From Heterodera schachtii (taxonomy: Eukaryota; Nematoda; Chromadorea; Rhabditida; Heteroderidae): a DNA stretch of 64,000 nucleotides. The stretch lies in assembly GCA_023374025.1 (NCBI GenBank), contig SIJG01000027.1, positions 1,009,110 through 1,073,109 of the forward strand, read 5' to 3'. Position numbers and translations under genes: made by a program. Positions 47,426-56,775 of the stretch are shown here, in pieces (the first letter of the stretch is position 1; each line of letters starts with the position of its first letter). A model generated the notes under the pieces. The model was given only the letters and a program-made list of their open reading frames with translations, searched no databases and had not been told where the DNA came from.

Positions 47426-49109
47426 CACTGATGAGACAGAAGGGTCACGCGGTTTTAAAAAAAATTTATGGATCATAGGAAGGGTCTGTCTGGCCGACAG
47501 GCGAGCCGGATAAATTTTTTAAATTGTTTTAAATTTGTTAAGTTTTTACAAAAAATGTTAATTTTGTGCATTTGCATTTCAAAAAAAAGATAAAAACAAT
47601 AAACGTAATAATTTAAAAGTAATAAAAGAAGGAAGACACCCAGAATTAATGGGATTTTAACCCTCGACAGCACACCACCAAAGGAAGGCACATTAGCCAC
47701 TTGACTAACGGATGGCTTGACTCTTATTTCAAAAAAGTATTTTTTTAAAAATCAATTCCCAAGTTTTTCAATAAAATTCAGTTTTTTTTTTTGCAAAATA
47801 GATTGTAGCGCTAAGAAAACGGATTAAAAATATGAAAAATCTTATTACCGTAAAACACAGGGCCCAATTGAAAAGTTTCAAAATCAACATTTTTGCGGCA
47901 TGCTTTTTCCAAAAAACTTTTGAGAAACAGGGGGTCCGGCGGTGCCGACAGGCTCCGCCAGGAACAATTTTCAAAATTAGATGTAATATGTTAGAAGATT
48001 TCCTTTTCCTTTCTTTTTGGCAAAAATCCCGACCAAAAGTGCTTGTCTCAGAAGTGATTAGGGGGATATATTATTCTTATAGCGGGAACCAATAAGTAAT
48101 AGAGACTGACTGAACAATGCAAGGGAAGCACTCTTTTATGCTAGTGGCAGAGGTGAGGTCAAAGTGTATACTGAGTGGGCATAATTACATACACAACATT
48201 ATAGAATAAAGAGGAAAAGTGAAACGCAATCGATTTTATAACTGACATTCCTTCATTCAAATTAATATCTCTTGCTATTTTTTGATTAATAAATTTAATT
48301 AGAAAGAAAAAAAATAAAATTTTTAGCTATTTTGCTTTTGTTGTTTATTTAAAAAAAAATTTATTTTATAAAAACAGAAGCAAAAGAAAAATAAATTAAA
48401 AAATTTAATTATAAAAAAACATTTAAAAAACAAAAGAGTTGAATAAAGTTAATTAAATCATGGATAGAAAATACTCAGTAGTAGTGGGACTCGAACCCCA
48501 GACACCACACAACAAAAGGCAGGCACACTAACCACTTGACCACCGAGCCGCTTGTCACGTTGAATAAAGTTAATTAAATCATGGATAGAAAATACTCAGT
48601 AGTAGTGGGACTCGAACCCCAGACACCATACAACAAAAGGCAGGCACACTAATCACTTGACCACCGAGCCGCTTGTCACAATCCCTTTTAATTCCCTTTT
48701 CCCTCACTCTCTTTTTTGGCAAAAATCCCGACCAAAAGTGCTTGTCCTCCCTTTTTTGGGCACTTCCCGGACCCGGACCAAAACAACCCTGGTATCATTC
48801 GAAAGCCAAGAGTTTGTAGATCATGCGAAATTATTTTGATTTTTGGTTTGACCCATTTTAAGACATGCAAAAAGCCTTCAAAAATGAGATATCCAAAAAA
48901 AGTCCGTTTTTGGGCGCCAGTTTTTCGAATGTAGTTCGAACAGTTCTAAACCGATCGACTTCGCATTATTTTTCCCTTATAGCCCTTGAAAAACTGAGTC
49001 GATTGACCCCACTCCCGACCCGTAACACGCGCTAGAAAGCCATAAATTAGTTTTTAAGCTTGGATCTTGGGTATAAACTTCTTATATAGGGTATTATTTA
49101 GTTTTATAA
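47426..49109. other. Right part of the intron 8 insertion: mixed repeats
   Basis: No gene supported. It holds a tRNA-like minus-strand segment at about 47645-47715, a GGTGCCGACAGGCTCCGCC palindromic patch at 47940-47960 and the tandem SINE-like pair at 48438-48679. A GGACCCGGACC patch lies near 48768. The ACTTTTTGGC, TTCGAAAGCC and AAAAATCCCGACCAAAAG words also occur in foldback elements elsewhere in the window. Confidence 0.5.
48438..48679 (-). repeat. Tandem pair of 121-bp tRNA-derived units
   Basis: Two copies (48438-48558, 48559-48679) differ at about two bases. On the minus strand each has TGGTCAAGTGG (A box) and GGTTCGAGTCC (B box) separated by about 35 bases. There is no acceptor-stem pairing, so it is a SINE-type or tRNA-pseudogene unit. 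Exact tandem arrangement suggests a duplication after insertion. Confidence 0.75.
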
Positions 49110-49739
49110 AAAAGTCTTTTCGCCAACAAAAATGGAAACATTTAAAATGAAAAAAATTTAATTTAAAAATTAATTATTTTTTATAGCTGTTCAACAAATT
49201 GCCACAATCCGAGTACACAACGGAGTTCAACCGTGATTGTTTTCGATGTTCCACCCAATAAATAAATTAATGAATTTCTCCACATTCATCAGAGAATAAT
49301 GATTTAATTTTAATTTTTGTTTAATTTTTATGTAAATTATTAAAAATGATAAATAAACAACACAGTGTAAATTAAAAAATCATAAATTGATGCCAAAATA
49401 AAAATGCCAAAACAATGGATCCTGAGATTTGGAGCTTTTTTTTTAAATTAGCTTTGCCATGACAGAAGACGAAACGAATCAGAAGTCATATTCATTTTGA
49501 TTTTATAATCTATGCTGATAAAACCTAATTTGGAAAATGAAATTTGGCATAATTATCAGCCATAAATTTCCGTATTCACTGAATTTCTGTTTCTTTAAGC
49601 TAAAAAAGGCATAATAAAAGTCAATGTAGAAGCCTCAAACCAAGTGGAAAATTCGTTATTTATGCTCCATTATATCGGAACTAGTGCGCAGAAAAAAAGG
49701 CATATGCCTCAAAATGCGAGCTCTATTGATCACTTGCAC

Positions 49740-49930
49740 TTTTCGTATTTTTTAATTCGGCATGAAATTTTGCGTTGGCGTTTTCTCATCAAATTCATTT
49801 CTTTTCATTTTTCCATGAAATAAAAAAATTCTTTTTCTCATCAGATATTTGATCTCAAATTTTCTCACATAGTTTAATTTTCTTTTTTTCACTTATTTCC
49901 GACTTTCGTTAAGTAACAAAATTTTATATA
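49740..49930 (+). promoter_or_regulatory. Class 1 upstream block
   Basis: GCGTTGGCGTTTTCTCATC, TCTTTTTCTCATCAG, TTGATCTCAAATTTTCTCA and CGACTTTCGTTAAGTAAC, nearly identical to the block before 23233. TTTTTACACAG two bases before the ATG at 50142 repeats the putative trans-splice acceptor. Confidence 0.5.
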
Positions 49931-50141
49931 AAAAAATTTAATTGCGATAAAATTTTTATTAATTAATAATTTTTAAATTTATTTAATGCTTAAATAGTTA
50001 ATTAATGAAAAATTTCAAAAAATATCAAAAATAAGAAAAATATTGTAAAATTATAGAATTATTCTAAAAAAATTTTCAAACAAATGAAAATATTTTAATT
50101 GACAAATTTTTCACAATTTTTTTTTTTATTTTTACACAGTA

Positions 50142-52658
50142 ATGGCATCAATTAATGTCAGCTCGGATGACCCGGTAAAATCAAAAAATTTAATTATTTT
50201 GAGGGGTTCTAATAATCGGAGAAATACGTTATTTAAATAAAAAACCTTTTAATTCACTTATAGCTTTATTTGGCCTACCGTTTCGCCGGTCCTTCCGCCG
50301 ATTTGATTGTGCCGGCCGTTGCACTGTATTTGGTTGCGTTGGTTGGCATTGTGTTGAACGGCACAGTTTTGGTGGTCACAGCCAAATCCAGGCAAATGCC
50401 ATGGCATTTTTAAGTTAAATTTAAAATATAATTTCCAAATTTTTCAGTTCCCTCCGCGGCTCCGCCAATTTTTTGGTGGCACTGATTTGTTTTTGTGAAT
50501 TGGTCCACCAAACTGGGCACACTTTTTTCCTGGTTGTTGTCATTTCGGGCATAAATTTTGTCAGTTTGCTCACTGCTGACTTATTTATGGCGGTAAATTT
50601 TGAATTTTTCAAATTTAATTTTAAATTTTCCAATTTTTAGCCAATGATTTTTGCTTTGAATTGTGGCTTAATGGCCATGTTTTGTGCTGCTTTTGATCGC
50701 CTTTTTGCTGTTGCATTGCCATTTAAGTATGGATGAATTCTGAAAATACTAGGGTTGCACGGGTCCGGGTACCCGGTTTTTCAATACCCGGACCCGGAAC
50801 CGGACCCGGTTTTTTGAAAATCCAATACCCGGTACCCGACCCGGTAGGTCCGGGTACCCGGGTACCAAAAATACACTGGTAAGAATGGGGGTCAGGGTCA
50901 AAATGTTGACCAAAGTTGGAAGAAATTTTTTAAATTTAATTAATATTTACTCTAAAAACGGGTTAATTGATTGTTGATGTGGCTTACTGGTTAGTCTCTT
51001 GGATTCTGTACGCTCTTTTTTAGGTTCAATCATTCCTCAATGCAAACTCTTTTAAACATTTTTTAAAGATTTTATTGAAAATTGTTATTTTATAAATTAC
51101 ACAAAGAAAGCTCCAAATTTTTTAAATAATAAATATCCTTATTTTAATAGAATTTTATAAAAAATATCTCAATTTTTTACAAAATCCCCATAAGAAATTT
51201 AGAAGAATTAATCATATATTTCTTGATAACATTTTTGGTTCAAATTCTGTAAATATATTAGCTAAAATCACAAAATTTGGTCATTTTTTGAATAAAATAT
51301 GTTAACAATCAGAAGTAAATTTTTAAAATTTTTCCCGGCGGCGCCTACGGCACCGCCAGACCGCCCTGCCCCGAAAAGTTTTTAGAAAAAGCGCACCGCA
51401 AAAAAGTGGTTTAAATAAATAAAAAATTTGGCAAATAATAAAGCGTTTATTTGTAAACATTATATTTTTCATGCTTTTTTAAAAGTATAAGCTTTTATTT
51501 TCATGAAAAAATTTTTTTAAAAAGGGATTTTTTTGGATTTTTTTAATACCCGGTTTTACCGGGTACCCGACCCGGTACCCGGTTTCAAAAGTGATACCCG
51601 ACCCGGTACCCGGCTTTTCAATACCCGGTAATACCCGGGCCCGGTTTTTCCCAAATACCCGGTACCCGTGCAACCCTAGAAAATACTAATGAATTTTAAT
51701 TAATTGGATAATTCATACATCATTTTATTTTTAATATTTATTTCTCTATTTTTCATTTTTAAGACATTCTTCCATTTCCACCAAATACAAATTGCCATAT
51801 TTGCTTGGTCATCTGTTCATTTGTGTAATTTATGGTGCATTTATACTGAATTATTTGCTCGCCTATGCATTCGAAAATGCGGGAAAGTATGGCGCAATTA
51901 AATTAAAAATAAATTAAATGCATTAATTTTAATTTAGTCCAACCACCGGTGTAGTGGCCGAATCTTTGCTGCGCCCCATTGGATATAAATTCTTCGCTTG
52001 CACATTCATTATTTTATTTTGTAGCACTTGCTGTTATGTGTCCATTTTTATGATCATCCGATGCAAAAATGGCGGTATTTTTTGGCTCATTTCCTTTGCA
52101 TTTTATTTTGCGCCAAAAATTCAAATTGCTTTTTACAGTAACCCAACAGACGAACACACGAGTGCTACGGTCAATGGTCATCATTTTGTCCATTAATGTT
52201 GGAGGATATTGCATCACTATGCTTTTGTACACGTTCATAAAGGCAATTGGCCCACTTTTAGGGTAAGGAAAACTTAATTTTAATCTTTTTTTTTATTTAA
52301 AATTTTAAAAGGTCTCCAATCCGTTTTTGGCAATTTGGTTTTATTGCTGGCATTCTGCTGAATGTTGGCGCCGGATCAAATGCCATTGTTCTGTATTTTT
52401 GCAGGTCATTTACCAATATAAATAAATATTTGTTTAAAATTATTTACTTTTAATTTTTTTTTAAATTTAATTGGTCTCTTTTTTTTAGCACAGAATATCG
52501 CCAACTTTTTAGGAAGGAATTTCGTGCATTTAAAAGTCTTTTCGCCAACAAAAATGGTAACATTTAAAATGAAAAAAATTTAATTTAAAAATTAATTATT
52601 TTTTATAGCTGTTCAACAAATTGCCACAATCCGAGTACACAACGGAGTTCAACCGTGA
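50142..52658 (+). CDS. Nematode chemoreceptor-like 7TM GPCR, complete, 328 aa
   Basis: Exons: 50142-50174, 50264-50391, 50448-50592, 50641-50726, 51764-51886, 51938-52074, 52139-52262, 52312-52404, 52489-52556, 52609-52658, total 987 nt, open to TGA. Exons 1-6 follow the 23233 copy. Exons 7-10 follow the 41385 copy (TMLLYTFIKAIGPLL, NVGAGSNAIVLYFC, HNGVQP end), so the gene looks like a recombinant of two lineages. The tail is the shortest in the array. TM5 carries ATG for GTG in the usual IFVIIRC (IFMIIRC). Intron 2 donor is AG|GC. Intron 4 contains a 929-bp transposon, which leaves splice sites untouched. AATAAA follows 20 bases after the stop. Confidence 0.87.
50750..51678. mobile_element. 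hAT-like composite element, complete, in intron 4
   Basis: The ends TAGGGTTGCACGGG and CCCGTGCAACCCTA are perfect inverted repeats. GAAAATAC flanks both sides (50742-50749 and 51679-51686), an exact 8-bp target duplication. The 23233 copy shows the empty site CTGAAAATACTAATG. Subterminal regions repeat TACCCGGACCCGG-type words on both sides. Internally come ACTGGTAAGAATGGGGGTC, a tRNA-like segment (TGGCTTACTGG at 50980, GGTTCAATCATTCC at 51024) and CGGCGGCGCCTACGGCACCGCC. No transposase. Confidence 0.9.
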
Positions 52659-53150
52659 TTGTTTTCGATGTTCCACCCAATAAATAAATTAATGAATTTC
52701 TCCACATTCATCAGAGAATAATGATTTAATTTTAATTTTTTGTTTAATTTTTATGTAAATTATTAAAAATGATAAATAAACACAGTGTAAAGTTAAAAAA
52801 TCATAAACTGATGCCAAAACAATGGATCCTGAGATTTGAAGAGCTTTTTTAAAAAAAAATTTGCTTTGCCATGACAGAGGACGAAACGAATCAGAAGTCA
52901 TATTCATTTTGATTTTATAATCTATGCTGATAAAACCGAATTCGGAAAATAAAATTTGGCATAATTATCAGCCATAAATTTCCGTATTCACTGAAGTTCG
53001 GTTTTTCTTCATGCTAATTTCGGTAGCATTAATTATGTAAGTAGTATCTATTTTTCTGTAAAAAAATATATTTGATTATTTGCAAAAAAAAAAAAAAATT
53101 AGTTAAAAATGCTCAAATTTTTATTTAAATTAATTTCTTAAGCTTTGATA
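52659..53150. other. Receptor 3' flank, duplicated at 49.2-49.6 kb
   Basis: The region from exon 9 through about 52980 matches 49110-49580 almost base for base, with a few indels. No other gene. Confidence 0.6.
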
Positions 53151-53158
53151 TAGATGAA

Positions 53159-53259
<101 letters not shown>

Positions 53260-53454
53260 ATGTTTATTGTTATCACGATGTATGCATATATTTTATATTT
53301 AATCTGTTTAGGTCTTTTTTCGCTTCTTTAACTTTCACTCATTAATTCAGCTTCAGAAGGGGGGGGGGGGGAGCATTCACATCGGTTAGACACACATCTA
53401 AAGTAAAAATATATGAATTTATAATATATACAATCTACACCGTATACGGTACTT

Positions 53455-54028
53455 CAGAGTTTTGTTACCCCCTCCCTGAAAATTTTTTTAAAAATTTTTT
53501 TTCTAGGCAAATTTAATGTACTGATCTCAAATCTGACAATTTTTTAGCTATAACGTGTTTCCAGTGAGTTCTTGAAAATTCACATGACGTGAAGCGGAAA
53601 AAGTATTAGTTAGGTGGTTGGTTCTCCCCTATTCTGGCAGAAATTTTTGTTTTAAAAAGTCGTGAAAAATTGTTTTGGTTTTTTGGTGTTGCTGATCACA
53701 AATATTTCATCCATTTTGGCCTATTTTGAATCCCGGACCCGAATTAAACAAAAAGCCTAAAATTCGGATTTTTAAGAAATTCATATTTATGTTTGAATCT
53801 TTCTGCTGTGCATAATGATAATTTTTTGACATTGTAATGGTTCGTGATTATTTTTCTATCTTAGAAGAAAAACCGAATTTTTAAAATTGTGATTTTAGGC
53901 TTTTTGTTCGAATTCGGGTCCTGGGTTAGAAATAGACTCAAATAAACGCCAGGTTTGAGATCAACGTCAAAAATTAGCTTAAAAAATTATTTTTTAAAAA
54001 TTTCAGGGGGGTGACAAAACCCCCGTGT
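53455..54028. mobile_element. Nested foldback element
   Basis: The outer arms GTTTTGTTACCCCCTCCCTG and, complemented, GGGGGTTTTGTCACCCCCCTG lie at 53459 and near 54020. Inner arms are GGACCCGAATTAAACAAAAA at 53736 and the complement TTTTTGTTCGAATTCGGGTC near 53908. Further words (GTACTGATCTCAAATCTGAC / TTTGAGATCAACGTC) also pair. No coding signal or clear target duplication was found. Confidence 0.65.
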
Positions 54029-54206
54029 TCCTGGATATACAATAAAGCCCATAGTTCTATTTTTCGATTCTATTTCAGAAAAAAACGGGATATATACATA
54101 AATTCTAAAGAATTTTGATCATATTACCTTCATTAGCGCATTTTTGACACTTTTTACATACATTTCTGGCCGATCAGCTTTCGATGGCATGTCATCGATC
54201 GGTCTT

Positions 54207-54378
54207 TTACGGCACAAAATCTTCCAAAAACATTTCTTTGCCGTAATTGAAATAGTCATTGCCGAGCAATTCCATTTGGCGCTTCGCCATATTTTCGACT
54301 CGTTCCTTCACTTTCTGGCAATTTTCCTTGGGTTTGAAACGGCGTCCGGCCTTGGCATTATTTGCGTGTTCAAATAAC
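54207..54378 (-). pseudogene. Possible tail exon of the membrane-type Cys-rich gene
   Basis: After an acceptor TTAATTTAG, one frame is open for 56 residues with a natural-looking charged helix (FKPKENCQKVKERVENMAKRQ) and ends TAA at 54207. The frame predicted by the donor of the upstream TM exon would instead end at an early TGA. Either the joint is different or the gene is damaged. Confidence 0.35.
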
Positions 54379-54734
54379 CTAAATTAAGAATATAAAAATA
54401 AAAATTTATTAATATTTACATAAAATTATTATTAATTTAAGCACATAAGAACTATCTTTTTCAAAAAAAAATGAACTTAAAGTTTGTCAAAAGATTCCTC
54501 CAAAAATTTGCATTCTTCAAAATTACAAAATTACAAAATCTAAAATATCTAAATATATCAAAAAATATATATATTAAAATGGAGAAAAATCCAAAAATAA
54601 TCCTCTTGAAAAAATGAAAATCAAATGATCAAAAATTTACCAAAAAAATACAAAAATATTTTATCAAAAATATATAAAAAATAATTAAAACCCCTGATAA
54701 TAAATAATAAAAAACGAATAATTCATAAATTTAC

Positions 54735-54870
54735 TTTTCAAACTTTTTGCACGCGAATTCGAGTAGAAGGCATCGCAAAGGCGTTTCACTAGCAAAACAC
54801 TGAGTTGGCCTAAGGCAGTGAAAAGAAAGAAAATTAATGCAATTAATGCAATGGCGTTGCCAGGGGGAGA
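54735..54870 (-). pseudogene. Possible transmembrane exon
   Basis: The minus strand encodes PGNAIALIALIFFLFTALGQ followed by a basic segment (VKRLCDAFYSNSRAKSLK) and a GTAAAT donor at 54734. This is a typical single TM helix with positive inside residues. No acceptor AG is found directly before it; a long T/A homopolymer lies there, so a small insertion may have destroyed the splice site. It is probably the membrane anchor of the Cys-rich ectodomain gene upstream. Confidence 0.4.
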
Positions 54871-55241
54871 CAATTTTTTTTTTTTTTTTTTAATAATTTT
54901 TTTAACAAATTATATTAAAATGTCCAACAAAATTTCCTGGCGGCACATAACGGCACGGCACCACTGGATTCCCATTTTTCCATACGTTTTTTTTTGAAAA
55001 ATGGACCCCAAAATTCCTGCTTTTACTCCCCGGCGTTTTCGGTGTGAGTAAATATCCTTTAGAAAATTTTGCCAATTTTCAAATTTCCGACGGCATTTAT
55101 TGGCCCGTCATCGCAAAAACTTGAAATGCTTTAGAAAAAAATAGAAAATAACAAAAATAATAATAATAAAAAAACATTTTTTTTCTCTACTTAAAATGAT
55201 AATTTATATAATTAATTTTTAATTATTTGTGTATATTATAC

Positions 55242-55796
55242 ATCGCCAAGGGCAGGCGCCGCTTTTCGTTGCCAAAGTTGACGCCCTGCTCACCAAATTG
55301 GCATTGGCACAAGTATTTATCGCCGGGAAATCTTGCCGCAATTGCAACACAATCATTGCTTATCGCGCAACTCCAAACCATCATACTTTTCTTGTCTAGA
55401 AGAATATGGAGTCGGTAATTAACTAATTAAAAAGTAGAAATAAATGTCTGCGAAATTATTTTTAGTGAAAAATCCCTGAAATTTCAATCAATAATTTTTA
55501 AAACCTGAATAACCCAGTCGAAAAATTTAATTTTGGGGTCAAAAATCAGGACATTTTTAAGGGCGTCGCTGGTACCGAACGCCGGGGCAGGAAAAAATCG
55601 CTTAATCCCCTAGGGCACAATTGAATACACATACAGTAGTATATCCGACATTTTACCGTCACCATTATTTTACCTGTACAGTTTGTGACCGATGCACAAC
55701 TTGCGACAAAGCAAAATTTGTCCTCCTTATTGCATGTGCCATTCTCAACCTTGCCATACCCATTGTGGTCGTAGTGGCCAATCAAGCAATTCATAA
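55242..55796 (-). CDS. Cysteine-rich ectodomain gene, partial (two exons)
   Basis: Exon 55674-55796 (acceptor AATTAAAG, donor ACAG|GTAAAA) and exon 55242-55395 (acceptor CTTCTAG, donor GCGAT|GTATAA) join in phase. They encode about 92 residues with cysteines spaced C-x17-C-x6-C-x4-C-x5-C, then W-S-C-x5-C-x13-C-Q-C. A sequon (NGT) is near the second Cys. The order C, C, C, C, W-x-C, C, C-x-C is shared with the complete gene at 56776-58094, its upstream neighbour on the same strand. No signal-peptide exon is found upstream, so the 5' end is missing or has been displaced. Function is unknown; an extracellular disulfide-bonded domain is inferred. Confidence 0.62.
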
Positions 55797-56445
55797 CTTT
55801 AATTGTTTTAATGTTAATGTAAGGAAGAAGCCGCTGGCTGAGCGGTTTTACACGGAAAGCGGGGATTGAAAAGACCCATAAAAAGAAAGGGCGGATGTGC
55901 CTAATTGTTCAAAATTTTCTCTCCGGCGGTGCCTATCGGAACCGCCTGATCATTCCTTTTTCAAAATTATGTCTCATTTCAATGCTTGACAGCTAAAACA
56001 AAAACTTGCCCCAAATGTACAGTTTGCTAGCAGTCCAAAATTGCGTAAAATGATTATGAGTAATGTTTTATATTCGTTTACTATTTTTCTTTTCAATCGA
56101 GAAACTGAGTCTATTTTTCTCAGAAACCTAAAAAAATGTCCAAATTGGAGAGCCCATTAAGAGCTATTGTATAACACAAATATTTGGGTTATGACGCCAG
56201 CAGTGAAAAAAAAAGTTCATAGCGTTTTTTTCAGCCTTTTTAATCCAGAAAAACTCCTATGGACTGAACAAATATCTACCACCTAACAAATTCAAAATAT
56301 TTTTAATAAAATAATGAAAATTTAAAAGTCCTTTTTTTCTATATCCGCTGAACTGGTCCCGCCGAAACATTCTGCGTAGAAAGAACCTGCGCCGAACCTC
56401 CTTGCGAAACCCGTGCCGAAAAATAAAACCATCTTTTTAAGAACG

Positions 56446-56668
56446 CATGGGTGCTCTATTCCGTGGTGCGACTTTTGGGGATTTGCAACTTGGGGACCCG
56501 ACTTTTGGGTACAAGACAACATTTGGGGACCCGACTCTTAGGGAACCCGACATCTGGAGACCCGACATTTGGGAATTTTAGTACAACAAAAAAATATTTA
56601 AAAATTTAATTTTATGCTAAAATGCAAATCCCAAAAGTCGGGTAGCACTCTATTCACACATCAAGTTT
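56446..56668. repeat. Foldback with GACCCGACTTTTGGG minisatellite
   Basis: GGTGCTCTATTCCGTGG and GCGACTTTTGGGGATTTGC on the left pair with CAAATCCCAAAAGTCGGG and TAGCACTCTATTC on the right. Between them GGGACCCGACTTTTGGG-type units repeat about four times. Confidence 0.7.
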
Positions 56669-56694
56669 CATTCGGAAATCCCACGGGCACCTGC

Positions 56695-56765
56695 TCTTCC
56701 TTTGTCAGATCAATCCATGGAAAGGAAGGTCGTGGATTCGAATCCCACCGGGGGTGCTATTTTTT
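56695..56765 (+). repeat. tRNA-like segment
   Basis: GTGGATTCGAATCCCACC resembles a T arm and GGGGGTGCT a 3' acceptor side; an upstream GGCACC could pair with part of it. A D arm and anticodon arm cannot be drawn, so this is a tRNA-derived remnant. Confidence 0.4.
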
Positions 56766-56775
56766 TGTTTATCTC

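Larger units (their letters stand above)
41385..49236 (+). pseudogene. Receptor gene split by a 5.7-kb insertion in intron 8
   Basis: Exons 1-8 are intact: 41385-41417, 41611-41738, 41990-42134, 42175-42260, 42315-42437, 42511-42647, 42695-42818, 43309-43401. Only the last 24 bases of exon 9 remain (49110-49134, with the donor changed to ATGGAAAC). Exon 10 is at 49187-49236. TM1 to TM7 could still be made, but the NSTEYRR-like start of the tail is lost. Exon 5/6 are the most divergent in the array (KHLVIFTKYKYQYLF, SFQDYVNDFF). Two DNA elements sit in introns 2 and 7 and a huge polypyrimidine satellite in intron 8. Exons 7, 8 and 10 are closest to the copy at 50142. Intron 2 donor is AG|GC. 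Confidence 0.85.

Noticed and set aside
43620..47478. Two overlapping open frames of more than 1100 codons in different frames on the plus strand, and Lys/Arg/Glu-rich frames on the minus strand
   Set aside because: They are produced by pyrimidine-only satellite DNA, which rarely forms stop codons. Three frames are open at once and the products are low-complexity Ser/Phe/Leu/Pro runs without introns, unlike the real genes around.
48438..48679. Two tRNA genes
   Set aside because: A and B boxes are good but there is no acceptor stem or plausible anticodon arm, and the copies are tandem 121-bp units.
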